Position numbers and translations under genes: made by a program. From positions 1 to 64,000 of the forward strand of contig JAFUBX010000037.1 in NCBI GenBank assembly GCA_017459985.1: 64,000 nucleotides of DNA. The letters are read 5' to 3'. Below the pieces are notes generated by a model. The model searched no databases and was not told the DNA's origin. It saw only the letters and a program-made list of their open reading frames with translations. This DNA comes from Parasporobacterium sp. (GTDB lineage Bacteria > Bacillota > Clostridia > Lachnospirales > Lachnospiraceae). This document shows, piece after piece, positions 33,494 to 42,218 of the stretch; the stretch's first letter is position 1; each line of letters begins with the position of its first letter.

Positions 33494-34621
33494 ATGAAAG
33501 CAGAAGTATTTGTTCAGGCGTTGAACGAAGTGGATGATAAATATATCGAAGAGGCTGTGAATTACCGTCCGGTCTCAGGGCATCTCCGGATATGGAAGGT
33601 GGTCGCGATCGCTGCCTGTGCCTGTCTTGCCGTATCGATGGTATTTTCCGTGGTCGGATTACAGATGATGGATTCCGGCCGGAACTCCACAGCGACATCT
33701 TCCGACCGGTATTACGGCAAGACCGCAGACACCGGCGCGTATCTGAGCCAGGATGTCCTGTATGAGGCGGCAGCGGAGGATATGCCGCTGTATGCGGAAG
33801 AGACGTTCAGTGATTACGAGATGGCTGAGGAGTCCGCATTTATGGCGGATGCTTCCATGAATCAGTCTGCGCCGGGCGGGATCCTGGGATCCGCCAGTGC
33901 CATTCAGCCGGGGACTGCTGCGGAAGAGACCATGCAGCCCAAGATTATTTACAATGTCTATATGGATGTGCAGACCACAGCCTTTGATGATGCGGTCGAT
34001 CAGCTCGATCAGCTGATTGAAAGCAGCGGCGGATACAGTGAGAACCAGTATGTCGCTGCCAATATGGGATCTCTCCGGAATGCCAGCTATACGGTACGGG
34101 TTCCCGCCGGGAAGCTGGAAGCTTTTCTGGAGGAGATGAAAGGGATCGGCATCATTTCCTATATGAACCGGAGCGCGGATGATGTCTCGGAGAATTATTA
34201 TGATATCCAGTCAAGGCTGACGTCTGCCAAAGCCAAGCTGGACCGGCTGAATCAGCTGCTGGGAGAAGCGGAGGATATGGAAGACATTATTTCCATAGAA
34301 GAAGCGATCTCCAATGTGCAGTGGGAAATCGACAGTTACACCGGATCCCTCAAATACTATGATTCCAGAGTGGAGTATTCGACGGTGACCGTGAACCTTG
34401 CGGAGGTTGAGGAAACCATTGTCGAGGAAGCGCCCCTGACCTTCGGAGGTAAGATCGGCCTGGCATTCAGTCAGGGGATCCGGGGATTCACCACATTTCT
34501 GAAGAATCTGGTCATCTGGATCTCGGCCAGCTGGATTTGGCTGATCCTCATCGCGGTTCTTGTGTTTGCGGCAGTATTCCTGATCCGGAAGATACGGAAG
34601 GGACACCGCAGGAACCGGTAA
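33494..34621 (+). CDS. DUF4349 membrane protein, probable sigma partner
   Basis: A 375-residue protein. A short cytosolic N-terminus (1-33, with an acidic DEVDDKYIEEAV segment) is followed by a membrane helix (about 35-55), a disordered extracellular stretch, a DUF4349 domain (about 150-310) containing VRVPAGKLEAFLEEM and a coiled segment DRLNQLLGEAEDMED, and a second membrane helix plus basic tail (about 343-375). The N-terminus could hold the adjacent sigma factor at the membrane, but that is inference from order and topology. The 80 bases after it contain only small imperfect repeats. Confidence 0.8.
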   Translation: MKAEVFVQALNEVDDKYIEEAVNYRPVSGHLRIWKVVAIAACACLAVSMVFSVVGLQMMDSGRNSTATSSDRYYGKTADTGAYLSQDVLYEAAAEDMPLYAEETFSDYEMAEESAFMADASMNQSAPGGILGSASAIQPGTAAEETMQPKIIYNVYMDVQTTAFDDAVDQLDQLIESSGGYSENQYVAANMGSLRNASYTVRVPAGKLEAFLEEMKGIGIISYMNRSADDVSENYYDIQSRLTSAKAKLDRLNQLLGEAEDMEDIISIEEAISNVQWEIDSYTGSLKYYDSRVEYSTVTVNLAEVEETIVEEAPLTFGGKIGLAFSQGIRGFTTFLKNLVIWISASWIWLILIAVLVFAAVFLIRKIRKGHRRNR

Positions 34622-34702
34622 ACGGGAGACGCCGCGAGTCAGAGATTCCGGTAAGTCAGAAATACCGCGGAATCAGAGATACCGCGAAACAGGAAATACT
34701 GT

Positions 34703-35233
34703 TTATTCCGCAGAGTCGGGCCAGCCAGGTTCCGGCTCTTCGTTTTCCCGGGGAGCCACAGAATCGATGGCATTTTCGATCAGTTTCATCATTTCCCATA
34801 CGGAACGGAAATAGACCGTCTTGTTTTTTTCGATCCAGGTAATTCGCCCCTGCCAGCTGCTGTTCTGCCGATGCTGAACCCGGATGATAAAGCTGCCGAG
34901 ATCCCCGTGTTTCATCAGTAATTGTTCATCATTCATGATTTTTTCTCTCTTTTCTTCATGATAGCTGCGGTTGGCAGCCCTGCCGGTGTCCGGTGATGGA
35001 TTTTCGTGAAAATGCCGCTCGTTGGTGGAAGGATAGGGGAATTTCAGTTCGTTGAACAGAGTTTCCATCTGAAACAGCAAATGTCCCAGATTCAGAAATT
35101 CCTGCGCTTCCAGACTGTAGCTGTGATAGAATTTGCCGATCAGATCTCCCCGGAGGATCCGGTCCACACAGACCACAACTCCGTTTTGTGTTCCGATATA
35201 TATCTGTGACGTATTTGCCTGCGGTTGATTCAT
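34703..35233 (-). CDS. Unknown protein next to BTAD regulator
   Basis: A 176-residue soluble protein that I do not recognise. The N-terminal half (about 1-80) contains VCVDRILRGDLIGKFYHSYS and a patch LNLGHLLFQMETLFNEL. The C-terminal half (about 105-165) has FIIRVQHRQNSSWQGRITWIEK and FRSVWEMMKLIENAID, a compact basic/aromatic domain. Length and composition are gene-like, with TCTCTCCTTTT (AAAAGGAGAGA on this strand) giving a strong ribosome site before the start. It lies downstream of the BTAD-regulator gene on the same strand and is probably co-transcribed with it. Confidence 0.62.
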   Translation of the reverse strand: MNQPQANTSQIYIGTQNGVVVCVDRILRGDLIGKFYHSYSLEAQEFLNLGHLLFQMETLFNELKFPYPSTNERHFHENPSPDTGRAANRSYHEEKREKIMNDEQLLMKHGDLGSFIIRVQHRQNSSWQGRITWIEKNKTVYFRSVWEMMKLIENAIDSVAPRENEEPEPGWPDSAE

Positions 35234-35296
35234 TGACCAGAGTCTCTCCTTTTAGTGATGCAGCGGTTTATGGTACGGCCTTCCGCGAAACGACCT

Positions 35297-36508
35297 TTAA
35301 TGATACGGTGACAGAACGCTGTTGACATAGTATTCCACACCGGTTCTCTGACGGCGGATAATGAAACTGTGATTGATCCTCTTCTGGACAACGGCACAGT
35401 TTTCCAGGGTGGTGTTGATCAGGAGCACCAGGTACTGCCCCTTGCCGTAACGGGTGATGGCATCGCTGTGGCGGACAGATTCCTGAATCGCCTCTCCCAG
35501 CCGCGCGGACAGCTCTTCCAGCTGGGCGCCTTCCCGCATGGCATTGCCCTTTCCGTCCACGATGGTGCACAGCATCAGGAAAATCGACTGGCCGCCCCGT
35601 TCGATCATACGCTCCACCATCCGGTAAATTCCCTGAAATACCGGATAGGAACAGACATACCCGCCGGAAAGACCCTCTGCCCGTCCGGAAAGATGATCCT
35701 GGATCTCGTCAAGAACCTCGTGGGTATGCTGCATTTTCTCTCCCAGTTCCGACAGCAGATCCATCATTTTCCTGGAGGGCTTTAATCCCTCTTCCTGCAT
35801 ATAGTATCTGACCGTATCGTCGTACAGCCGGATGGCCTCATCATATCTGCCCAGGGCTGTCAGGGCTTCCATGGACAGAGCTTCCCAGTTGGCAAGAGGG
35901 TCGATCCGGGCCGCGTATCTGCCCAAAGCCTCCAGTTTCGTATAGTCCTGTGTGATCCGCAGCAGCCCGGCTGCATTTTCCGCAGCGGAACAGAACAGAG
36001 CATGGTATCTCCTGGCTTCCTGTGCGATCCACAGAACCCCGGCCTGGGAGGCAAGAAATTCACCGGTGTAGGTGTAACAGGCGTCCAGATACAGCCGGAG
36101 CTTTTCCTCCAGTACCTCCGCCTTGTCCGCCTGATGGCACAGCTCCTCAAATGCAACCGCGTCCTCCACGACCGGGATCTTGTTTGTCCAGTAAAAAACG
36201 CCGTTTTTCTGTTCGATGTAATTGACATCCGGGAGTCCTGCCTGCTTCAGTTTCTTCTTGGCATTATAAATGACACTCTGCGTGGCATGCCGGATATTCG
36301 TGATCTCCCGTGCTTCGAACAGGACTTCCTCCAGAGCCGTCCTGCTGACGCCCTTTTCTCCCGCGTGGATCAGAATCTGGATCAGATAAACAAACTGCGA
36401 TTCGCTGTAATTCGCGCCTCCCACAAGAATCTGGTCTTTCCATGTGATCGAAAAACGTCCGAGCATACGTACCTGCAGGGCATCCTGCGTACTGATTTCT
36501 GTATTCAT
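35297..36508 (-). CDS. BTAD-domain transcriptional regulator
   Basis: A 403-residue SARP-like regulator. The N-terminus has a winged-helix OmpR-like segment (VRMLGRFSITW through VSRTALEEVLF and VIYNAKKKLKQ). This is followed by a bacterial transcriptional activation (BTAD) TPR region ending in RYYMQEEGLKPSRKMMDL, and a C-terminal domain (about 285-400) recalling a degenerate GGDEF-like or sensor fold (LMLCTIVDGKG, RYGKGQYLVLL). The ATG at 36508 has GCGGAG eight bases upstream and is preferred to the TTG at 36523. A promoter is at 36673-36646. Its targets are unknown. Confidence 0.8.
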   Translation of the reverse strand: MNTEISTQDALQVRMLGRFSITWKDQILVGGANYSESQFVYLIQILIHAGEKGVSRTALEEVLFEAREITNIRHATQSVIYNAKKKLKQAGLPDVNYIEQKNGVFYWTNKIPVVEDAVAFEELCHQADKAEVLEEKLRLYLDACYTYTGEFLASQAGVLWIAQEARRYHALFCSAAENAAGLLRITQDYTKLEALGRYAARIDPLANWEALSMEALTALGRYDEAIRLYDDTVRYYMQEEGLKPSRKMMDLLSELGEKMQHTHEVLDEIQDHLSGRAEGLSGGYVCSYPVFQGIYRMVERMIERGGQSIFLMLCTIVDGKGNAMREGAQLEELSARLGEAIQESVRHSDAITRYGKGQYLVLLINTTLENCAVVQKRINHSFIIRRQRTGVEYYVNSVLSPYH

Positions 36509-36614
36509 TTCATGTCTCCGCAAATATCCATTCGGGCCGGTCTCAAAGGCGGATCCCCAAAGGCCTCAGGAGGATGCACGCATCCATTCATTAAAGTCGT
36601 CGTCCTGCCGGGGG

Positions 36615-36673
36615 TCCCCGGTACTGTGTCCCCGGTACTGCTTTCATTATAAAGGGAAACCGCGCATTTGCAA
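36615..36673 (-). promoter_or_regulatory. Promoter of the BTAD regulator with 14-bp tandem repeat
   Basis: On the minus strand TTGCAA (36673-36668), a 16-base spacer and a perfect TATAAT (36651-36646) form a good promoter. Just downstream, a 12-base sequence CAGTACCGGGGA is repeated with a 14-bp period (36640-36629 and 36626-36615), within the leader. The tandem repeat could be an operator. Confidence 0.65.
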
Positions 36674-36756
36674 CCGTCAAAAATATCCGCACCGAAAATC
36701 CCGCTCCCGTATTTTAGACCGAAACCCGTCAAGAAAGCAGTCAAAGATGGGAGGAT

Positions 36757-36976
36757 TTCCGCAATGCTGCAATTTTTCGGCAGGTGCTGTCGAAAATCTC
36801 ACGCAATGCTGCAATTTTTCGTCAAGGAACCTCTCTGAGAGGCGTTTCTGTCAAAAATCTCACGCAATGCTGCAATTTTTCGTCAAAATCCGGGGTCTCG
36901 AGCGGGCTTTGCCGAAAATCTCACGCATTGCTGCATTTTTTCGGCAGCCATTGTCAAAAACGTCGAGCATTGCGGT
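36757..36976 (-). repeat. GCAATGC element, copy F (220 bp, inverted)
   Basis: The only copy in the opposite orientation. Its length (220) equals that of copy B, and all four motif units and the CTCTCTGAGAGG spacer palindrome are present. It lies between two divergent promoters (36673-36646 on minus and 37105-37133 on plus) without disrupting either. Confidence 0.9.
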
Positions 36977-37030
36977 AGATCACCCGTCAGCAGCACCTCC
37001 GGCAGCCGGGACCGATGGGGTATAGAGGAA

Positions 37031-37082
37031 CACCAGCTGGCATCGGGCAATGACGGGACCAACCAAACACCAGCTGGCATCG
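37031..37082. repeat. Direct repeat upstream of the transglutaminase promoter
   Basis: The 15-mer CACCAGCTGGCATCG occurs at 37031-37045 and 37068-37082, 37 bases apart, with CCGATGGG nearby on both sides. It lies immediately upstream of the promoter and might bind a regulator. Confidence 0.6.
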
Positions 37083-37104
37083 AGACACCGATGGGTACAG
37101 ATGG

Positions 37105-37133
37105 TTGATTGTTTCCGGATGTTAGTGTATAAA
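37105..37133 (+). promoter_or_regulatory. Promoter of the transglutaminase/filament operon
   Basis: TTGATT (37105-37110), a 17-base spacer and TATAAA (37128-37133), preceded by TG. Transcription would begin near 37140, which rules out the TTG at 37135 as the gene start. Confidence 0.68.
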
Positions 37134-37212
37134 ATTGATAATTGGCCGGCGGCGGGCAGCCCGGAGAGACAGGGCTGCGGGAAAACGGAAGGAACAGGCC
37201 GCGGCAAATGAA

Positions 37213-38313
37213 ATGCAGCAGACAGGAAGACAGATGACAGGGATGAACCGGACACTGCAGCCAGCCGACCGTAAAACGGAGGTCAACCGCCAGCAGCCGG
37301 CCGGCCGTAAAACGGAGACCAACCGCCAGCAGCCAGCCGGCCGTAAAACAGAGGTCAACCGCCGGCAGCCGGCCGGCCGCAGAACAGAGGCCAGTCTCCA
37401 GCAGTGGCCAGCCTTCGGGGCACACATAAAGAGAATACTTCGACTGGCGCTTCCGGTATGGGTGGTGCTTTGTTTTGTATACCTGGCTGTTCCGGCGAGG
37501 GTGATGGGCTGGCAGGCCCCGGCGTATCACGAGTCTTCCTTCCATGAAGACGCAGCCATCGATTATGGAAGCGCGAAGCTGGATCTGTCCGCGGTCAGCC
37601 AGGGGTATGTGGCAGTTTCAGCCCGGTCGGAGAACAGGCTGAAATTCCAGGTTCTGAAGGAAGATATCACCTATACCTACGATATTCATAATGACGGAAC
37701 GCCTTCTATCCTGCCGCTTCAGTCGGGGGACGGGGAGTATCTGTTCCGGGTGATGGAAAATGTGACCGAGAGCAAATACGCCGTCATGTGTTCCGATTCC
37801 TGCCAGGTCGTTTTGGAGGATCCGTACCAGCCATTTCTAAGGTCCAATGATTACGCGGACTATCAGGAAGATTCCGCATGTGTGATCAAGGCCCGGGAGA
37901 TTGCGCAGGGAGCCGGGGATGCTCTGGCGGTCGTATCGGGAGTTTTTGAATTTATCTGTGCCAATGTGGTATATGATCAGGAAAAGGCTCAGACCGTGCA
38001 GTCCGGATATCTGCCGGTGCCGGATGAAACCATGGAGAGCGGACGGGGGATCTGTTTTGATTACGCGTCCCTGGCGGCATCCATGCTGCGGAGCCAGGGG
38101 ATTCCGGCCAAGGTGATCTTCGGCTATGTGTCACCGGACGGGCTGTATCATGCCTGGAATATGTTTTATACAGAACAGACCGGCTGGGTTACGGTGGATT
38201 ATCAGGTGTCCGAAGGCAGCTGGAACCGGCTGGATCTGACCTTTTCCGCCAACGGAGCGGACGGCACCTTTATAGGCGATGGAGACAATTACAGTGATCT
38301 GTATTTTTATTAG
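37213..38313 (+). CDS. Membrane-anchored transglutaminase-like protein
   Basis: About 366 residues. The N-terminal cytosolic part consists of 12-residue repeats (NRQQPAGRKTEV type at 25-60, 36-bp DNA units at 37285-37392, with a diverged copy before them). One membrane helix follows (LALPVWVVLCFVYLAV, about 80-95), then an extracellular part ending in a transglutaminase core with Cys281 (RGICFDYA), His313 (YHAWN) and Asp329 (TVDYQ). Such domains act as cross-linking enzymes or peptidases. ATGs at 37213 or 37237 are possible starts; the longer TTG frame precedes the predicted transcription start. It lies 17 bases before the pilus-like genes. Confidence 0.8.
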   Translation: MQQTGRQMTGMNRTLQPADRKTEVNRQQPAGRKTETNRQQPAGRKTEVNRRQPAGRRTEASLQQWPAFGAHIKRILRLALPVWVVLCFVYLAVPARVMGWQAPAYHESSFHEDAAIDYGSAKLDLSAVSQGYVAVSARSENRLKFQVLKEDITYTYDIHNDGTPSILPLQSGDGEYLFRVMENVTESKYAVMCSDSCQVVLEDPYQPFLRSNDYADYQEDSACVIKAREIAQGAGDALAVVSGVFEFICANVVYDQEKAQTVQSGYLPVPDETMESGRGICFDYASLAASMLRSQGIPAKVIFGYVSPDGLYHAWNMFYTEQTGWVTVDYQVSEGSWNRLDLTFSANGADGTFIGDGDNYSDLYFY

Positions 38314-38330
38314 CAGGTGGAGGAAGGACC

Positions 38331-39377
38331 ATGAGCAAACGCAAACTCGATAATCTTGGTGTCAGCGCTTTCTGCGAAAGCATGGCCATGATGCTGCGTT
38401 CCGGCATTCAGACGGATGAGGCGATCGAACTGCTCCTGAGCAGCCATACTTCTTCCGGGGGCGTTCTGGAGCAGGGACTGGCCGGGATGAAGGAAAAGAT
38501 CGAACAGGGATCCGGACTGTCCGGCGCAATGGAAGAGAGCGGTATTTTTCCGAAATACGCCATCCAGATGATCTCGGCAGGAGAAGCCTCCGGACATCTG
38601 GAGGATATCCTGTTCAGTCTGTCCAGGTACTACGCGGACCAGAAAACGATCTCGGAAAAGCTCAGAAACGCAGTGACCTATCCGGCGGTGATGCTGATCC
38701 TGATCATCGTTGTGCTGGCAGTGATGCTGGCGATGGTGCTGCCGGCATTTACCGATGTATACAACAATCTGACCGGGAGCCTGACCGCCTCCTCCTACGG
38801 ATATGTGCGGTGGGCCTATATCTTCTGCTGGTTCGCTCTGGTGATCATGATCTTAGTGGCGGCGGCCCTGATCGCAGGGATCGTTTTATGGAACAGCAGC
38901 AGAAGAAACATCGTGGAATCCATTCTCTGGAAAATCCCGCTGTGCGCGTCCATTCTGGAAAATATGGGAATGTTCCGGTTCACAGGGGCCCTTTCCACAT
39001 TTCTTGCCAGCGGAGAAATGCAGGATGAAGCCGTACTTTCCAGCATTCCCATGACGGACTGCAGACCGGTGGAGGAAAAACTGAAAAAATGCGCGCTGCG
39101 GATGGAAGAGGGCCACAGCATTGCCCAGGCGGCTTACGACGAAGAGCTGTTCGAGCCGGTGTACGGCCGGATGCTTCTGGCCGGAGAACGAAGCGGAAAC
39201 ATGGAGTCCGTCCTCAATAAACTGACCGGACAGCTGGAAGAAAACTGCGGCTCCCTGGTGGACCGCCTGGTGGGGATCGTCGATCCGCTGCTTTCAGGGA
39301 TCCTGGTCCTAACGGTGGGGCTGTCCCTGATCAGTGTCATGCTGCCGCTGATCGGCATGATGAATTCGGTTGGATGA
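38331..39377 (+). CDS. PilC/GspF-type platform protein
   Basis: A 348-residue inner-membrane platform protein of type II secretion and type IV pili. It contains the duplicated GspF domain: FCESMAMMLRSGIQTDEAIELL early and FRFTGALSTFLASGE later, with the ISAGEASGHLEDIL and LLAGERSGNMESVL motifs in each half and three membrane helices. A strong AGGTGGAGGAAGG site precedes it. It is the first of six filament-type genes and would organise assembly together with the PilT-like ATPase at the operon's end. Confidence 0.93.
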   Translation: MSKRKLDNLGVSAFCESMAMMLRSGIQTDEAIELLLSSHTSSGGVLEQGLAGMKEKIEQGSGLSGAMEESGIFPKYAIQMISAGEASGHLEDILFSLSRYYADQKTISEKLRNAVTYPAVMLILIIVVLAVMLAMVLPAFTDVYNNLTGSLTASSYGYVRWAYIFCWFALVIMILVAAALIAGIVLWNSSRRNIVESILWKIPLCASILENMGMFRFTGALSTFLASGEMQDEAVLSSIPMTDCRPVEEKLKKCALRMEEGHSIAQAAYDEELFEPVYGRMLLAGERSGNMESVLNKLTGQLEENCGSLVDRLVGIVDPLLSGILVLTVGLSLISVMLPLIGMMNSVG

Positions 39378-39396
39378 AGCGAAACAGGAGTCATCA

Positions 39397-39708
39397 ATGT
39401 ATTCGGATAAAAAGAAAAAACACAGGGGATGGATCGGGCTGCTTGCGGCGCTTGCGGTGATCGGCGTGCTGGTCTATACCTTTGCCGGAGGCTCCGGAAC
39501 GGATCTGAAGGAGGAGAGCGAGGCGGCGATCAGGGAAGCCGTCCGCCGCAGCGCGCTGCAGTGTTATGTGGTGGAAGGCGTCTATCCTCCGAATCTGGCC
39601 TATCTGGAGGAAAACTACGGGCTGCAGGTCAATACCAGGGATTATTATGTTGCCTATGATGCATTTTCCTCCAACATGCCGCCGGATATCCGGGTTGGCG
39701 CAAAGTAA
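39397..39708 (+). CDS. Pseudopilin-like protein 1
   Basis: A 103-residue protein with a basic leader KKKKHRG and then a hydrophobic helix WIGLLAALAVIGVLVYTFAGG, followed by a small soluble domain. The Gly just before the helix is where a prepilin peptidase would cut. The usual Glu at +5 is absent (Leu), so processing is uncertain. The start at 39397 has CAGGAG upstream. No wider family is recognised; assignment rests on topology and on its place between PilC and PilT genes. Confidence 0.6.
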   Translation: MYSDKKKKHRGWIGLLAALAVIGVLVYTFAGGSGTDLKEESEAAIREAVRRSALQCYVVEGVYPPNLAYLEENYGLQVNTRDYYVAYDAFSSNMPPDIRVGAK

Positions 39709-39738
39709 ACCATCATATTAACGAAAGGAATACCGGCT

Positions 39739-40209
39739 GTGAAACGTTCTTCCGGATCTGCACTGGGGTTTTATACGATCGGCGTGGCTGCCCTGTTCCT
39801 GGCGGGATTTTTCCTGCTGGTGGTATTTGGCGCGCAATCCTACAGAAACGCAGTTGCCGTTCAGTCGGACAATAATCAGAAAAGGGCCCTGCTGGGGTAT
39901 TTCGAGACCTGTATCAGCGCCAATGACGCCAAAGGGTCTGTCCGGGTCAGCCGGAGTGAATACGGAGATGTGCTGGAGATCCCGGACAGCAATGATGATT
40001 ACGGAATACGGATTTATCTGTACAATGGAGAACTGAAGGAAACTTACATGGCGCTGGATGCGGCGCTGGAACCGGAAATGGATGTCACCATCGGGAAAAC
40101 TGCCGTTTTTCAGGCGGAGTTTCCGAGGGACGGGCTTCTGAAGATCACGACGGATGCAGGCAGTATCCTGATCCGTCTGCGAAGTGAAGAAAGCGGGATC
40201 AAGTCATGA
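39739..40209 (+). CDS. Pseudopilin-like protein 2 (DUF4860-like)
   Basis: A 156-residue protein starting at a GTG behind AAAGGA. A short leader ends in ALG, followed by the helix FYTIGVAALFLAGFFLLVVFG and a beta-rich soluble domain with VRVSRSEYGDVLEI and YLYNGELKETYM. Gly replaces Glu at +5. It resembles DUF4860 proteins found in Clostridial pilus-like operons. It overlaps the next gene by four bases. Confidence 0.65.
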   Translation: MKRSSGSALGFYTIGVAALFLAGFFLLVVFGAQSYRNAVAVQSDNNQKRALLGYFETCISANDAKGSVRVSRSEYGDVLEIPDSNDDYGIRIYLYNGELKETYMALDAALEPEMDVTIGKTAVFQAEFPRDGLLKITTDAGSILIRLRSEESGIKS

Positions 40210-40649
40210 AAAGAAACCATATTACAGGATTCTATATCGAAACCCTGGTCCTCATTGTAGTCTTCATCGGAGCCCTGCTGGTCCTGACCCGGATCTTCGG
40301 TCTGGGCCGGAATATGAGTCAGTCCGCCCGGCTTCTTACCGGTGCGGTTTCTCTGTCGGAAAATGCCGCCGAAGCCGTTGCAGCGTCCCGGAGCATAGAA
40401 GAAGCCGCGGAACTTCTGGATGAAAACGGTAATGCCGCCGTTGCCCGGCCGGGACTGATCCGGGCAAATTACAATGACAGAATGTTTCCGGATCCGGAGG
40501 GTGAGATTCTGCTGCAGGTGACCTGGGAGCCGCAGGAGAAGGATGCCGGAACGCTGGTTTCCAGCAGGATCGAAGTGCTGGAGCAGGGGGCGGAGGAGCC
40601 GCTGTATGTTCTGGAGACAGCGGTGTTTCTGGAACCGCCGGAGAAATGA
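40206..40649 (+). CDS. Pseudopilin-like protein 3
   Basis: A 147-residue protein with leader MKRNHITG followed by FYIETLVLIVVFIGALLVL. This is the most pilin-like N-terminus of the set, with a Glu at position +4 after the candidate Gly cleavage site. The soluble part is acidic and includes SENAAEAVAASRSIEEAAELL. It is translationally coupled to its neighbours (ATGA overlap upstream, near-overlap downstream). Confidence 0.65.
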   Translation: MKRNHITGFYIETLVLIVVFIGALLVLTRIFGLGRNMSQSARLLTGAVSLSENAAEAVAASRSIEEAAELLDENGNAAVARPGLIRANYNDRMFPDPEGEILLQVTWEPQEKDAGTLVSSRIEVLEQGAEEPLYVLETAVFLEPPEK

Positions 40650-40660
40650 GGGGGGAACAG

Positions 40661-41056
40661 ATGAAAGACGTACCTGTAAAACTGGGGCCGCTGGCACTTC
40701 TGCTGACTGTGATCTGCATCTGTATGACCACATTGGCGATCCTGACGTTTACCACCGCCCAGGCGGATCTGAGCCTGGCAAATAAATACGCCGATACCGT
40801 GACACAGCGGTATCAGCTGGAGAAAGAGGGACAGACATTTCTGGCTCAGACCACGGAGGACCTGGCCCGGGGGATCCTGCTGATGCCGGAGGCGGACGGA
40901 CTGGTGCATGAAGATCTGGAGCTGGGCAATACGACGCTGCACATTGCGCTCCGGATGAAGGGCAGCAGTTCCTTTACGGTGGATACCTGGAAAATGGAAC
41001 GGAAATGGGAAGAGGATACGAAACTCGGAAATCTCTGGGACGGAACCTGGAGATGA
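40661..41056 (+). CDS. Pseudopilin-like protein 4 (GspK/PilX-like topology)
   Basis: A 131-residue protein. The leader MKDVPVKLG is followed by PLALLLTVICICMTTLAILTF and then TAQADLSLANKYADTV, which continues as an amphipathic helix as in pilins. There is no Glu at +5. The ATG at 40661 has GGGGGG upstream; an in-frame ATG at 40646 overlaps the previous stop and is also possible. The role is inferred from topology and position. Confidence 0.6.
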   Translation: MKDVPVKLGPLALLLTVICICMTTLAILTFTTAQADLSLANKYADTVTQRYQLEKEGQTFLAQTTEDLARGILLMPEADGLVHEDLELGNTTLHIALRMKGSSSFTVDTWKMERKWEEDTKLGNLWDGTWR

Positions 41057-41162
41057 CGTGCCCGGGATGCGGGCATCGGAACAGGCGCGGCCGAAATGTG
41101 AGTGATCGGGATGCGCGTCCGGAACAGATGCGCCCGGAACGGACAGAGAAAAGGAGCGGAAT

Positions 41163-42218
41163 ATGAAGATTCAGGAAATATTACAGCAATCGATCGATCT
41201 GGATGCGGCGGACATCTTTCTGGTCGCGGGTATTCCGGTGACCTACAAATGCCACGGGCATCAGCAGCGGACCGGGGAAATGCTGCTTCCGGACAGCATC
41301 CGGGTCCTGGTGGATGAGATCTATGAGATTAGCCGGAGAGAACGGACCAACCTGGAAAAGGGCATTGATGACGATTTTTCCTTTGCGATCTCCAATCTGG
41401 GCCGGTTCCGTGTAAATATTTTCCGCCAGCGAGGATCTTTAGCCGCTGTGATCCGGGTCATCCGGTTCGGTCTGCCGGATCCCGCTGCCCTGGGAATTCC
41501 GGAAAGCGTCCTGTCCCTGGCAGAGACCAAAAAGGGACTTGTGCTGATCACCGGTGCAGCAGGCACCGGCAAATCCACGACCCTCGCCTGCATTCTTGAC
41601 CGGATCAATAAGAACCGGGACGGCCATATCATTACCATGGAGGATCCGATCGAATACATCCACCGTCATGATAAATCCATTGTGACCCAGAGGGAGATCT
41701 CCATCGATACCCCGGGATATCTGGAGTCCCTGCGTTCCGCCCTGCGGGAGAGTCCGGATGTGATTTTGCTGGGAGAAATGCGGGATTATGATACGATCTC
41801 CGCAGCAATCACGGCGGCGGAAACCGGCGTGCTGCTGTTCAGTACGCTGCATACCAGCAGCGTGTCCAATACCATCAACCGGATCCTGGACGTTTATCCC
41901 AGCAATCAACAGCAGCAGGTTAAGATCCAGCTGGCGCAGATCCTCAAAGGAGTTGTTTGCCAGCAGCTGGTACCGACGGTTGACGGGGGTCAGACCGCAG
42001 TATTTGAGATCATGAAGACAAATATGGCGATCCAGAACATGATCCGTGAGGATAAGCTTCATCAGCTGGAGTCCGCCATGCAGGCGGCAGCCGCCGAAGG
42101 AATGTGTACGATGGATCAGAGCCTCCTGAAATTATACAGGGAAGGAAAGATTACAAAAGACACCGCCCTGGTGTCCTGTGTTCATTACGAAAATATGGTA
42201 AAGCGGCTGTCATTGTAA
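41163..42218 (+). CDS. PilT-like type IV filament ATPase
   Basis: A 351-residue secretion-superfamily ATPase of the PilT class. Walker A is GAAGTGKSTT (131-140), the Asp box lies near IITMEDPIEY (156-164), Walker B is VILLGEMRD (200-208) and the His box is STLHTSS (227-233). PilT retracts type IV pili; some relatives also drive assembly. It is the only ATPase in this cluster, with no PilB/GspE, and ends in a hairpin terminator. About 106 bases separate it from the preceding pseudopilin. Confidence 0.92.
   Translation: MKIQEILQQSIDLDAADIFLVAGIPVTYKCHGHQQRTGEMLLPDSIRVLVDEIYEISRRERTNLEKGIDDDFSFAISNLGRFRVNIFRQRGSLAAVIRVIRFGLPDPAALGIPESVLSLAETKKGLVLITGAAGTGKSTTLACILDRINKNRDGHIITMEDPIEYIHRHDKSIVTQREISIDTPGYLESLRSALRESPDVILLGEMRDYDTISAAITAAETGVLLFSTLHTSSVSNTINRILDVYPSNQQQQVKIQLAQILKGVVCQQLVPTVDGGQTAVFEIMKTNMAIQNMIREDKLHQLESAMQAAAAEGMCTMDQSLLKLYREGKITKDTALVSCVHYENMVKRLSL

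Noticed and set aside
37135-37212. Upstream TTG start for the transglutaminase gene
   Set aside because: A TTGATT-N17-TATAAA promoter ends at 37133, so this codon would lie before the transcript start; it also has no ribosome site.
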